NCBI RefSeq assembly: GCF_024679095.1
Contig: NW_026111831.1
Coordinates: 1,364,286-1,428,285, forward strand
Direction of reading: 5' to 3'
Length of the DNA: 64,000 nt
DNA from: Eriocheir sinensis
Taxonomy: Eukaryota; Arthropoda; Malacostraca; Decapoda; Varunidae
Of this stretch, positions 23,001-39,902 are shown one piece after another (the stretch's first letter is position 1; each line of letters starts with the position of its first letter). Under the pieces are notes generated by a model that saw nothing but the letters and a program-made list of their open reading frames with translations, was not told the origin of the DNA and did not search any database. The translations under genes were made by a program, and so were the position numbers.

Positions 23001-24405
23001 TTTTATATGTATTTTCTATATCTACTATCATACAAATTAGAATTATTTCTTGGTATTTTTGTATATATTTTAATATATATTTTAGTTATGTTATGTGTAT
23101 TTTGTAAATTTATTTTTACACAAATTTATATTATTTTATTTGTATTTTGTTGATTTATTTTGATACAATTTTACTTTATTTATATTTTTATACGTATTTA
23201 CATTATTTAATGTGTATTTTGTATATATATTTTTACGTTATTTTATGTGTATTCGTTTATATATTTTGATACAAATTTACATTATTTTATGTGTATTTTG
23301 AATATCTATTTCAATACATATCTCCCTTATTGTATGTGGATTTTGTATATGAATTTTAATTCGTCTAATTATTTTGTGTGTGTTTTTGAATATATTTTTT
23401 TTTACAAATATGCGTTATTTTATGGGTATTTTACATCTTTATTTTCATACAAACTTACATTAGTTTATTCATATTCTGTTTATTTATTTTGATACGATTT
23501 TATATTATTCTCTGTGCATTTTGTATATATTTTTTTATACATATTTACATTATTTAATGTATATTTTGAATATATATTCTGATACAAATTTACGTTATTA
23601 TATGTGTATTTGTTTATATATTTTGATAAAAATTTACAATATTTTATGTGTATTTTGTAAATATATTTTTAAAAAAAATTACCTGATTTTATGTGTATTT
23701 TGTATTTCTATTTACTTACACATTTAAATTATTTCGGTGTATTTTTGTAAAGATCTTAATACAAATTTTAGTTATGTTATGTGTATTTTGTAAACTTATT
23801 TTCACACAAATTTATATGATTTTATTGGTATTTCGTTGATTTATTTTGAAACAAATCTATATTATTTTATCTGTGCTTTTTATATATATTTTTATACTTA
23901 TTTACATTATTTAGTGTTTTTTTTTGTATGTATATTTTGATACAAATTTATGTTATTTTATGTGTATTTGTATATATATTTTGATATAAATTTACATTAT
24001 TTTATGTGTATTTTGTATATATATTTCATTACAAATTTTCCTTATTTTATGTTTATTTTGTATATTTATTTTCCTTCAAATTTAAATTATTTTCTGTGTA
24101 TATTTGTATTTGTATTTACGTTAGTTTATGTGTATTTTGTATATATATTTTCATTCAAAATTACATTATTTTATTGGTATTTTGTTTATTTATTTCGATA
24201 TCAATTTAAATGATTACATGTGTATTTTGTATACATATTTTTATACGCATTTACTTTATTTAATGAGTGTTTTGTATATATATTTTTATACAAATGAACT
24301 TTATTTTATGTGCATTTTGTTGTTGTTTTTTTATACAAATTTACATTATATTATGTGTATTCTGTATTTATTTTAATACGAATTTGCCTTATTTTCTGTG
24401 TATTT

Positions 24406-24605
<200 letters not shown>

Positions 24606-25286
24606 ATGTGCATTTTTGTACATATACTTTATAGGAATTTGCCTTATTTTATGTGAATTTTGTATACATTTTTTCATACAAATTTACATTATGTTTATAG
24701 TATTTTGTTTATTTATTTTGAGACTAATTAACATTATTAATGTGTATTTAGTATATATTTTGTATGCGTATTTACATTATTTAATATGTACTTTTTTTAT
24801 ATATTTTTAAAAAAATTTACGTTATTTGTGTATTTGATTAAATATTTGAAACAAAATTACATTTTTCAAAGTATTTTGTATATATATTTCAATACAAATT
24901 TAGCTTATTTTATGTGTATTTTGTATATCTATTATCATACAAATTTAAATTATTTTTGTGTATTTTTGTATGGATTTTAATATAATTTTTTTTATTTTAT
25001 GTTTTTTTTGTATATATATTTTTATGCAGATAAGCGTTATTTTATGGATATTTTGCATCTTTATTTTCATACAAATTTATATTATTTTTTTGATATTTTG
25101 TTTATTTATTTTGTTACGATTTTTCACTATTCTATGTGTATTTGTATATATATTTTTTATACATATTTACATTATTTAATGAGTATTCTGTATTTATATT
25201 TTATACAAATTTACGTTATTTTATGTATTTTGTATATATATTTCAATATAAATTTAGCTTATTTTATGTGTATTTTGTATATCTAT

Positions 25287-25399
<113 letters not shown>

Positions 25400-26193
25400 A
25401 TATCTTTATTTTCATGTATATTTACATTATTTTATTGATATTCTGTTTATTTATTTTGATGCGTTTTTTCCATTATTCTATGTGTATTTTATATATATTT
25501 TTTATATATATTTACATTATTTAATGTATATTTTGTATATACGTTTTTATACAAATTTAGGCTATTTTATATGTATTTGTTTATATATTTTGATATAAAT
25601 TTACAGTATTTTCTGGGTATTTTGTTTATATATTTCAAAACAAATCTACCTTATTTTATGTGTATTTTTTATATATATTTTCATTTTATTGAATGTGTAT
25701 ATTTGTATACATATTTAAAAAAAAATATGCGTTATTTTATGGGTATTTTGCATCTCTATTTTCATACAAATTTATATTATTTTATTGATATTCTGTGTAT
25801 TTATTTTGTTACGATTTTCACTATTCTTCGTGTAATTTGTATATATTTTTTATTCATATTTACATTATTTAATGTGTATTTTTTATATATATTTTATACA
25901 AATTTACGTTATTTTATGTATTTTGTATATATATTTCAATACAAATTTAGCTTGTTGTATGTGTATTTTTTGTATATATTTTCAAAGAAATTTAAAAATT
26001 TTTGTATATTTTTGTATATAGTTTTATACAAATTTTCCTTATTTTATGTGTATTTTTTTATATTTATTTTCATATAGATACACAATCTTTTATTTGTATT
26101 TTGTTTATTTATTTTGATACGAATTTACGTTGTTTTATGTGTATTTTGTATATATATTTTTGAACTTATTTACATCATTTTATGTGTATTTTG

Positions 26194-26389
<196 letters not shown>

Positions 26390-26731
26390 TATTTTGACAT
26401 AAATTTACATTGTTTTATGTGTATTTTGCATATCTATTTCAATTCAAATTTACCTTTTTGTATGTACATTTTGTATATTTATTTATATTTTTATTATATT
26501 TGTATTTTGTATATATACTTTTATAAAAATATGCGTAATCTTATGGGTATTTTGCATCCTTATTTTTGTACAAATTTACAATATTTTATTGAAATTCGGT
26601 GTATTTATTTTGATGCGATTTTACGTTATTCTATATATTTTTTTATATACATATTTTAATTATTTTGTATATTTTTATACAAATATACTTTACTTTCGGT
26701 GTATTTTGTATATATTTATATATAAATTTAC

Positions 26732-26853
<122 letters not shown>

Positions 26854-27598
26854 TTTTATTTTTTTCATAGAAATTTACGTTATTTTATGTGTATTCGTAT
26901 ATATATTTTGATACAAATCTACATTATGTTATGAGTATTATGCATATCTCTTTCAATTCAAATTTACCTTACTGTATGTGCATTTTGTATATTTATTTTA
27001 ATACAAACTTAATTATTTTATATGTATTTTTCTATATAAATATTTTCATACAAATATCCTTTATTTTATGGGTATTTTGCATCTTTATTTTCATACAAAT
27101 TTCCATTATTTTATTGATATTCTGTATATTTATTTTGATACGATTTTTCATTATTCTATGCGTATTTTGTATATATTTTTGATACATACTTACTTTATTT
27201 TATGTATATTTTGAATATATATTTTTATATAAATTTATGTTTTTTATGCGTATTTGTTTATATTTTTTATACAAATTTACAATATTTTATTGGTATTTCG
27301 TTTATATATTTCAAAACAAATTTACCTAATTTTATGTGTATATTGTATATCTATTTTCATAAAAAATTCAATTATTTGTGTGTATTTTTGTATATATTTT
27401 AATACAAATTTTAGCTGTTATGTTTATTTTGTAAATTTATTTTCACACAAATTTATATTATTTTATGTTTTTTTTGTTGATTTATTTATATACGAATCTA
27501 CATTATTTTATGTGTTCTTTATATATATATTTTTAATCGTATTTATATCATTTAATGTGTATTTTGTATAAATATTTTTATACAAATTTATGTTATTT

Positions 27599-27766
<168 letters not shown>

Positions 27767-28067
27767 TATATATTTATTTATTGTGTTTTGTGTATTTTAT
27801 ATATATTTTATTAAATTTATATTATTTTAGGTGTATTTTGTATATTTTTTTCTACGTATTTACATCATTTTATGTGTATTTTGTATATATATTTTCATAG
27901 AAATTTACGTTATTATATGTGTATTCGTATATATATTTTGATACAAATTTACATTATTTTATGTGTACTTTGCATATCTATTTCAATACAAATTTACCTT
28001 ATTGTATGTGCATTTTGTATATTTATTTTAATACAAATTTAATTATTTTATGTATTTTTTTGTATAA

Positions 28068-28259
<192 letters not shown>

Positions 28260-30538
28260 GGGGTAATATGCATCTTTATTTTCATATAAATTTACATTAT
28301 TTTATTGATATTCTGTTTATTTATTTTGATACGATTTTATATTATTCTTAGTGTATTTTGTTTATATTTTTTATATATATTTACATTATTTAATGTATAT
28401 TTTGTATATACGTTTTTATACAAATTTACGCTATTTTATTTGTATTTGTTTATATATTTTGATACAAATTTACAGTATTTTCTGAGTATTTTGTTTATAT
28501 ATTTCAAAACAAATTTACCTAATTTTATGTGTATTTTGTTTATCTATTTTAATTTTATTTAATGGGTATTTTTGTATATTTTTTTTTATAAAAGTATGCG
28601 TTATCTTATGGGTATTTTGCATCTTTATTTTCAATCAAATTTATATTATTTTATTGATATTTGTGTATTTATTTTGTTACGATTTTTCACTATTCTATGT
28701 GTATTTTGTATATATTTTTTTATAAATACTTACACTATTTAATATGTATTTTGTATATATATTTTATACAAATTTACGTTATTTTATGTTTATTTGTTTA
28801 TATATTTTCATACAAATTTACATTATTTTATGTGTATTTTGTATATGTATTTCAATACAAATTTACCTAATTTTATGTGTATTTTGTATATCTATTTCAT
28901 ACAAATTTAACTTATTTTTCTGTATTTTTGTATATATTTTTATAGAAATTTTAATTATTATATTTTTATTTTGTATATTTATATTCCTACAAATATACAT
29001 TCTTTTACTGGAATTTTATTTATTTATTTTAATACGAATTTACATTATTATATGTGTATTTTGTATATATATTTTCATAGAAATTTACGTTATTTTATGT
29101 GTATTCGTATATATATTTTGATATAAATTTACATTATTTTATGTGTATTTTGTATATCTATTTTCATACAAATTCAAATTATTTTTGTGTATTTTTGTAT
29201 GTATTTTTATACAAATTTTAGTTATTTTATGTGTATTTTGTATATTTATTTTTCTACAAATATACTTTCTTTTATTGGAATTTTCTTTACTTATTTTGAA
29301 ACGAATTTACATTATTTTATGTGTATTTTGCATATATATTTTAATACGTATTTACATCATTATATTCGTATTTTGTATATATTGTTAAAGAAATTTACGT
29401 TATTTTATGTGTATTCGTATATATATTTTGAAACAAATTTACATAGTTTAAAGTGTATTTTGCATATCTATTTCAATAAAAATTTTCCTTATTTTATGTG
29501 AATTTTGTATATTTATTTTAGTACAAATTTAATTATTTCATGTGTATTTTTGTATATACATTTTTATACAAATATGTTTTATTTTATGGTTATTCTTTGT
29601 GTATTTTTTATATCTATTTTCATACAAATTTAAAATATTTTTGTGTATTTTTGTATATATTTTTAAACAAATTTTAGTTATTTTATTTGTATTTTGTATA
29701 TTTATTTTCCTACATATATACATTTTTTATTGGAATTTTGTCTATTTATTTTGACACGAATTTACATTATTTTATATGTATTTTGTATATATATTTTGAT
29801 ACATATTTACATAATTTTATGTGTATTTTGTATATATATTTTCATAGAAATTTACGTTATTTTATGTGTATACGTATATATATTTTCATACAAATTTACA
29901 TTATTTTATGTGTATTTTGCATATCTATTTCAGCACAAATTTACCTTATTCTATGTGCATTTTGTATATTTATTTTAATTTAAATTTAATTATTATATGT
30001 GTATTTTTGTATATACATTTTTATACAATTATGTCTTATTTTGTGTATTTTACATCTTTATTTACATAGAAATTTACATTATTTTATTGATATTCTTTTT
30101 ATTTATATTGATACGATTTTACATTTTTCTATGTATATTTTGTATATGTTTTTTATACATATTTACCTTATTTAATGTATATTATGTATATATATTTTAA
30201 TACAAATATACGTTATTTTATGTGTATTTTGTAAATTTATTTTCACACAAATATATATATTATTTTATTGGTATTTTGTTGATTTATTTTGATACGAATT
30301 TACATTATTTTATGTGTACTTTGTATATATATTTTTATACGTATTTATGTTATTTGATGTGTATTTTGTATATATATTTTTATACCAATTTATGTTATTT
30401 TATGTGTATTTGTATTTATATTCTGATTCAAATTCACTTTATTTGACTTTTATTTTGTATATTTATTTTCATTCAAATTTAAAATATTTTACGTGTATAT
30501 TTGTATACATATGTTTAAACGCCTTCACATTATTTATT

Positions 30539-30739
<201 letters not shown>

Positions 30740-33509
30740 CATATATTTATTTTATGTATTTTGTATATATTTTTAGAAATTTACATCATTTTATATGTAT
30801 TTTGTTTATATTTTATATAAATTTACATTATTTTATGTGTATTTTATATATTTATTTTGACTCAAATTTACATTATTTTATGTATTTTGTATATATATTT
30901 CAATACAAATTTACGTTATTTGATGTGTATTTTGTATATTTATTTTCATTCAAATACACATTCTTTTATTGGTATCTTGTTTGTTTATTTTGATACGAAT
31001 TTACATTATTTTTTGTGTATTTGGTATATATATGTTTATACGCATTTACATCATTTTATGTGTATTTTCTATATATATTTTCATAGAAATTTACGTTATT
31101 TTATATGTATTTGTATATATATTTTGAAACAAGTTTACATTGTTTTATGTGTATTTGGCATATCTATTTCAATATTACTTTACCTTATTGTATGTGCATT
31201 TTGTATATTTACTCTAATACAAATTTAATTATTTGATGTGTATTTTTTTATATATATTTTTAAAATATATGCGTTTTTTATGGGTATTTTGCATCTCTAT
31301 TTTCATACAAATTTATGTTATTTTATAGATATTCTGTGTATTTATTTTGGTACGATTTTACATTATTCGATAGGTATTTTATATATATATTTTTTATAGA
31401 TATTTACATTATTTATTATGTATTTTGTATATATATATTCTATTGAAATTTACGTTATTTTATGTGTATTTGTTTATATATTTTCATACAAATTTACATT
31501 ATTTTATGTGTATTTTGTATATGTATTTCAATAAAAATTTACCTAATTTTATGTTTATTTTGTATATCTTTTTTCATACAAATTTAAAGTATTTTTTGTG
31601 TTTTTTTGTATATATTTTTATACAAATTTTAGTTATTTTATGTGTATTTTGAATATCTATTTTCCTTCATATATACATTCTTTTATTGAGATTTTGTTTA
31701 TTTATTTTGATACGAATTACATTAATTTAGGTGTATTTTGTATATATATTTTTTTACGTATTTACATCATTTTTTGTGTATTGTGTATATAAATTTTGAT
31801 CCAAATTTACATTATTTTATGTGTATTTTGCATATCTATTTCAATACAAATCCACCCTTTTGTATGTGCTTTTTGTATATTTATTTTAATATAAATTTTA
31901 ATTATTTTATGTGTATTTTAGTATACATATTTTTATACAAATAAACGTTATTTTATGGGTATTTGCATCTTTATTTTCATACAAATTTACAGTATTTTAT
32001 TCATATTTTGCTCATTTATTTTGATACGATTTTACATTATTCTCTGTGTATTTTGTATATATTTTTTATACATATTTACATTATTTAATGTGTATTTTGT
32101 ATATATATTTTTACACAAATTTATGTTATTTTATTTGTATTTGTTTATATATTTTGATACAAATTTACAATATTTTATGGGTATTTTGTATATATATTAA
32201 AAAAAAATTACCTAATTTTACGTGTATTTTGTATATCTATTTTCATGCGAATGTAAATTATTTCTATATATTTTTGCATAGATTTTAATACAAATTTTAG
32301 TTATGTTATGTGTATTTTTGTAAATTTATTTTCACAGAAATTTCTATGATTTTATTGGTATTTTGTTAATTTATTTTAATACGAATTTACATTATTTTAT
32401 CTGTACTTTGTATATATATTTTTTATACATATTTACATTATTTAATGTGTATTTCTTATATATATTGTTATACAAATTTATATTATTTTATGTGTACTTG
32501 TATATCTATTTTGATACAAATTTACATTATTTTTTGTATATTTTGTTTATATATTTCATTACAAATTTAACATATTTTATGTTTATTTTGTTTATTTATT
32601 TACAGTCAAATTTAAATTATTTTATGTGTATATTTGTATTTGTATTTACGTTATTTTATATGTATTTTTGTATTTTGTATAAATATTTTCATTCAAAATT
32701 ACAATATTCTATTGGTATTTTGTTCATTTATTTCGATACGAATTAGATTATTTCATGTGTATTTTGTATACATATTTTTATACGCATATACATTATTTAA
32801 TGTGTGCTTTGTTGATATATTTTTATACAAATTTACTGTATTTATGTGCATTTGTGTTCTTTTTTATACATTTTTACATTATTTTATGTTTATTCTGTAT
32901 TTTTTAATACAAATTTGCCTTATTTTATGTGTATTTTGTATATTTATCTTCATACAAATTAAAATTATTTTATGTGCATTTTTGTACAAATATTTTAAAG
33001 AAATTTGAGTTATTTTATGTGTATTTTGTATATTTATTTTCAAACAAATTTAAATTTCGTTATTGGTATTTTGTTTATTTATTTTGATACGAATTTACAT
33101 TATTATAAGTGTATTTTGTATATATTTGGAATATGTATTCACATTATTTAATGTGTATCTTGTTTACATATTTTTATACAAATTTACCTTATTTATGTGT
33201 ATTTATTTAAATATTTTGGTAGAAAATTACATTATTTTGTGTACTTTTTATATATATTTCAACACAAATTTAGCTTATTTTATGTGTATTTTGTATATCT
33301 ATTTTCATACAAATTCAAATTACTTTTGTGTATTTTTGTATATAGTTTTATACAAATTTACGTTATTTGATGTGTATTTTGTATGTTTATTTGCATACAA
33401 ATACAGATTTTTTATTGGTATTTTTTTTATTTATTATGATACGAGTTTACATTATTTTATATGTATTTTGCATTTATATATTTTTATATACATCATTTTA
33501 TATATATAT

Positions 33510-33897
<388 letters not shown>

Positions 33898-34575
33898 AAT
33901 TTACATTATCTTATTGATATTCTGTGTATTTATTTCAATACGATATTACATTATTCAATGAGTATTTTGTATATATTTTTTTTTTATATATATTTACGTT
34001 ATTTTATGTGTATTTTCTATATATATTTTATACAAATTTACGTTATTTAATGTGCATTTGTTTATATATTTTTATACAAATTTTCATTATTTTATGTGTA
34101 TTGTGTATATGTATTTCAATACAAATTTACCTAATTTTATGTGTATTTTGTATATCTATTTTCATACATTTTTTTTTTTTTTTGAGTATTTTTCTAAATA
34201 TTTTTAATTTTTTTTTAGTTATTTTATTTGTATTTTGTATATTTATTTTCCTACGTATATACATTCTTTTATGGAATTTTGTTAATTTATTTTGATACGA
34301 ATCTACATTAATTTGTGTGTATTTTGTATATATATATTTTTATGCGTATTTATGTTATTTTAGATGTATTTTTTATAAATATTTTCATAGAAATTTTATA
34401 TTTTATGTATATATATATATATATTTTTATAAAAATTTTTTTTATTTTATGTGTATTTTCTATATCAATTTCAATACAAATCTACCTTATTGTATGTGCA
34501 TTTTGTATATTTATTTTAATACAAATTTACATATTTTGTTTTTTTTTGAAAATATATATTTTATCTGTATTCGTA

Positions 34576-36105
<1,530 letters not shown>

Positions 36106-37795
36106 TATTTTTCGTCTCCCTTCTCTCTATCCTTCCTTTCTCTTATCTTCCTCCATATTCATCTTCCAACCCTTTCCCTTCCTTTTTCTTTCTCTTCCTT
36201 TCCTCTCCCTTCTCTCTATCCTTCCTTTCTCCTATCTCCCTCCTTATTCATCTTCCAACCCTTTCCCTTCCCTTCTCTTTATCTTCCTTTCCTCTCCCTT
36301 CTCTCTATCCTTCCTTTCTCTTATCTCCCTCCATATTCATCTTCCAACCCTATCCCTTCCCTTCTCTTTCTCTTCCTCTCCTCTCCCTTCTCTCTATCCT
36401 TCCTTTCTCTTATCTCCCTCCTTATTCATCTTCCAACCCTTTCCCTTCCCTTCTCTTTTTCTTCCTTTCCTCTCTCTCTATCCTTCCTTTCTTATCTCCC
36501 TCCATATTCATCTTCCAACCCTTTCCTTCTCTTTATCTTCCTTTCCTCTCCCTTCTCTCTATCCTTCCTTTCTCTTATCTCCCTCTATGTTCATCTTCCA
36601 ACCCTATCCCTTCCCTTCTCTTTCTCTTCCTCTCCTCTCCCTTCTCTCTATCCTTCCTTTCTCTTATCTCCCTCCTTATTCATCTTCCAACCCTTTCCCT
36701 TCCCTTCTCTTTTTCTTCCTTTCCTCTCTCTTCTCTCTATCCTTCCTTTCTCTTATCTCCCTCCTTATTCATCTTCCAACCCTTTCCCTTCCCTTCTCTT
36801 TCTCTTCCTTTCCTCTCCTTCTCTATCCTTCCTTTCTCTATCTTCCTCCTTTTTCATCTTCCAACCCTTTCCCTTCCCTTCTCTTTCTCTTCCTTTCCTC
36901 TCCCTTCTCTCTATACTTCCTTTCTCTTATCTTCCTCCATATTCATCTTCCAACCCTTTCCCTTCCTTTCTCTTTCTCTTCCTTTCCTCTCCTTTCTCTC
37001 TATCCTTCCTTTCTCTTATCTCCCTCCTTATTCATCTTCCAACCCTTTCCCTTCCCTTCTCTTTATCTTCCTTTCCTCTCCCTTCTCTATATCCTTCCTT
37101 TCTCTTATCTCCCTCTATGTTCATCTTCCAACACTTTCCCTTCCCTTCTCTTTTTCTTCCTTTCCTCTCCCTTCTCTATATCCTTCCTTTCTCTTATCTC
37201 CCTCTATGTTCATCTTCCAACCCTTTCCCTTCCTTTCCCCTCCTCTTCCTTTCCTCTCCCTTCTCTCTATCCTTCCTTTCTCTTATCATTCTCCTTATTC
37301 ATCTTCCAAGCCCTTCCCTTCCTTTCTCTTCCTTTCCTCTCCCTTCTCTCTATCCTTCCTTTCCCTTATCTCCCTCTATGTTCATCTTCCAACCCTTTCC
37401 CTTCCCTTCTCTTTCTCTTCCTTTCCTCTCCCTTTTCTCTATCCTTCCTCTCTCTTATCTCCCTCCTTATTCATCTTCCAACCCTTTCCCATCCCTTCTC
37501 TTTCTCTTCCTTTCCTCTCCCTTCTCTCTATCCTTCCTTTCTCTTATCTCCCTCTCTGTTCATCTTCCAACCCTTTCCCTTCCCTTCTCTTTCTCTTCCT
37601 TTCCTCTCCCTTCTCTCTATCCTTCCTTTCTCTTATCTCCCTCTTTGTTCATCTTCCAACCCTTTCCCTTCCCTTCTCTTTCTCTTCTTTTCCTCTCCCT
37701 TCTCTCTATCCTTCCTTTCTCTTATATCCCTCCTTATTCATCTTCCAACCCTTTCCCCTTCCTTTCTCTTTCTCTTCCTTTCCTCTCCTCTCCAT
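36106..37795. repeat. Polypyrimidine minisatellite, about 90-bp unit, about 19 copies
   Basis: C/T-only plus-strand array. The marker TTCATCTTCCAACCC recurs at about 36,157, 36,247, 36,337 and 36,425, so the unit is 88-90 bp. Other unit words are CTCTATCCTTCCTTTCTC and CTTCCTTTCCTCTCCCTTC. The period is near a multiple of three, so plus-strand frames stay open for almost 600 codons as Ser/Leu/Phe/Pro repeats. These are artefacts. Homopurine-homopyrimidine tracts with mirror symmetry can form triplex (H-) DNA. Confidence 0.95.
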
Positions 37796-38062
37796 CCATC
37801 GTTTCTTTCATCCCCCCTTATCTGCTAGCCATAAACATCTAACCACCAGCATCTTCTACCTCTGCATTCATTTACCTTTCCTTTTCCCTCCCTTCCCCAT
37901 TCACTTACCTTCCCTTTTCCCTCCCTTCCCTTCTTTCCCATCACCTTCACCTTCCCCCGTCTTCTAACCTACCATACTAACTACTAACCATCTATCTTAC
38001 TAACTATCTTCTAACCACAGCATCTTCTGACCACCTCTCTACCGTCCCAAGCATCTCCTTAC
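37796..38062. other. Pyrimidine-rich spacer, no gene seen
   Basis: C/T-rich sequence losing its periodicity, with ACTAACTACTAACCATC-type words. It directly follows the candidate exon on the minus strand and would be the start of the downstream intron. I see nothing else in it. Confidence 0.5.
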
Positions 38063-38244
38063 CTTGTTGCTCTCACAGATGCTGACGGCGATGAACCACC
38101 AGCGCTCCCGAAGACTCTTGAACTTGCGTACGCCCTTGCAGTGGTTGAAGGCACCAACTCGCACTCGTGGTTGTTGGATATGAGCGTGAGGTTGATCTTC
38201 TGGCGATTCCCCTTGATCAAGACGCCCTCCTTCTCTTCGCAAGT
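38063..38244 (-). CDS. Single internal exon, GPR180/TMEM145-like ectodomain (candidate host gene)
   Basis: Minus-strand island of non-repetitive, codon-like sequence with good splice borders: CCCTCCCCAG before 38,244 and AACAAG/GTAAGG at 38,063. In phase it reads TCEEKEGVLIKGNRQKINLT, then ISNNHECELV. One base later in frame it reads FNHCKGVRKFKSLRERWWF, then IAVSICESNK. The spacing of Cys, the INLT and the RWWxIAxxxC motif are what I know from the ectodomain of the GPR180/TMEM145 (IRP domain, seven-transmembrane) family. The frame slips by one base near 38,135, from either an assembly indel or a pseudogene mutation. No neighbouring exon was found in the window, so both introns would be very long. 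Confidence 0.6.
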
Positions 38245-38492
38245 CTGGGGAGGGTGAGGGAAGGGAGGGAGATGAAGGGAGAAAGGGAGAACGGTGAAGA
38301 ATGTATAGGGTAGAGCAGAAGAAGGAAAGGGATTGACGAGGATGGAAAGAGAAAGGAAAGGAAGGGTTGTGAGGGAGATGAGGAAAGGATTGGAAAAGAA
38401 GGTAAAGGAAAGGGAAAGGGAAGGGAAGGGAGAAAGGGAGGATGGTGAGGAATGGATAGGGTATAGCAGAAAAAGGAAAGGGATTCAAGAGC
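38245..38492. repeat. Polypurine minisatellite, about 175-bp unit, left part
   Basis: G/A-rich array whose unit includes GGGAGAAAGGGAG, GGTGAAGAATGGATAGGGTA and GAAGGAAAGGGATTGA. It provides the pyrimidine tract before the exon acceptor on the minus strand. It continues at 38,657-38,862 after the 150-bp insertion. Confidence 0.8.
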
Positions 38493-38656
38493 GTGGTAAA
38501 GGGGGGGGGGGAGATTGCTCCCTCTTGTACGAGGGAGCACGGGCCTTTGCCAAAGGCGGCCCGTAGCAGGGAGCCGACAGACCGACTCTATCGGCGATCG
38601 AAATCTAACCGACAAAGTCGGTCTGTCGACGAGGACTGGCGTGTGTCTGGTGGTAA
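38493..38656. mobile_element. 150-bp hairpin-rich insertion with 7-bp direct repeats
   Basis: Unlike the surrounding purine array, 38,500-38,649 is mixed sequence with three inverted repeats: CTCCCTC/GAGGGAG near 38,520; CGGGCCTTTG facing CAAAGGCGGCCCG near 38,540-38,563; and a perfect 12-bp pair GACAGACCGACT (38,576-38,587) and AGTCGGTCTGTC (38,616-38,627). GTGGTAA occurs at both edges (38,493-38,499 and 38,650-38,656), and removing the insert restores the array unit. I read this as a small non-autonomous transposon with a target-site duplication. A structured SINE is the alternative. The family is not recognised. Confidence 0.55.
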
Positions 38657-38862
38657 GGGAAAGGGAAAGGAAAGGAATGGTAGTGAGGGAGATGAGGAGA
38701 GGATTGTGAAGAAGGTATAGGAAAGGGAAAGGAAAGGGAGGGTAGAGAAAATTAGGATAGAGAAGGGAGAAAGGGAGGTTGGTGAAGAATGGATAGGGTA
38801 GAGCAGAAGAAGGAAAGGGATTGAAGAGGATGGAAAGGGAAAGTAAAGGAAGGGTAGTGTGG
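38657..38862. repeat. Polypurine minisatellite, about 175-bp unit, right part
   Basis: Resumes the unit seen at 38,245-38,492 (GAGGGAGATGAGGA, GGGAGAAAGGGAG, GAATGGATAGGGTAGAGCAG) and ends at GGGTAGTGTGGGGTCC. Confidence 0.8.
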
Positions 38863-38940
38863 GGTCCACGAGACAGTTTTTGGGTCGGAAGTCGGTAAAT
38901 ATAAGAGGCTGAGTAAGACAGTCTGGCAACGTTGCTAGAT

Positions 38941-39320
38941 AATAAAGATGTCCAAGAGTAGAATCCTAAATTAGCCTAACAAAGAAAATAGCCTTTCCTA
39001 ACTTTATCTAACCTAACCGAAAAAGTAGACCAAAAGTGGGATGGCAGGATGGAGTAGAGTATATGAGGGAATTTCCCAAGATAGTAAAAAAATGCCGGAG
39101 AGTAGAATCCTAAATTAGTCTAACGGAGGAAATACCTATCCTAACCCTACCAAATCTAACAAAAAATGTAGACCAAAAGTGAGATGGCAGGATGGAGTAG
39201 AGTATATGATAGTAAAAATGCCCAAGAGTAGAATCCTAAATTAGTCTAACGGAGGAAATACCTATCCTAACCCTTTCTAACCTAACCAAAAAGAAGTAGA
39301 CCGAAAGTGAGATGGCAAGA
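38941..39320. repeat. Three tandem copies of a 126-144-bp unit
   Basis: AGAGTAGAATCCTAAATTAG recurs at about 38,955, 39,099 and 39,225. Each copy continues with CTATCCTAACC, GTAGACCAAAAGTG and GATGGCAGGATGGAG. It is not coding in any frame that I can support. Confidence 0.85.
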
Positions 39321-39902
39321 TGGAGCAGAGGGATACATGAGAGACTGATGCCAGGCGGAAGACGAGTGCCGGGTGACGCGGAACAGAGTGGCTTGGGAGT
39401 GGCTTGTTTGTGGCCACCTCTTGGCTTAGTGCTGATTAAGTCCTTACAGGTGGAGACAGGTTGCCAAAATGAAATGAATCTCCCAATGCATAATTTGTGA
39501 TTAATAAATAACTATTGCAATTTGTAGTACACGTTTAGAAGTTAAGTATTTATTTATTGTATTTATTATTCATTAGGGTGGTGGGGCCTGATGTGGGGCG
39601 AAGAGGAGGTGGCAGGGGGTTGGGGGGGAGGGGGGTAAAGCGACATGCCAGTCACGTACGCGCTGCCTCACGGGCCAAGCACAGGTCTCCGGAGCAAAGT
39701 CCATCCAGCTGCGAGCAGGGCCGTGTGATGCAGGAAAGCTGCTGTTGTTTTTTGTACATATTTTTTCCCTTCCCATCTCTACGCATACTCGTGATTTGTT
39801 TTATATGATAGTGAGTAAATTGTAATTATTTTATTTATTTTATGGTAAAGAGATTAACTTAATTCTACAGTAAATCTAGTGGATAGTTTTTATTTTTACA
39901 TT
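39321..39902. other. Unique sequence, no gene recognised
   Basis: Mixed-composition stretch with a G-rich tract (39,605-39,635) and an AT-rich right end. Short open frames on both strands show no family resemblance, and no splice-bordered exon stands out. Confidence 0.4.
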
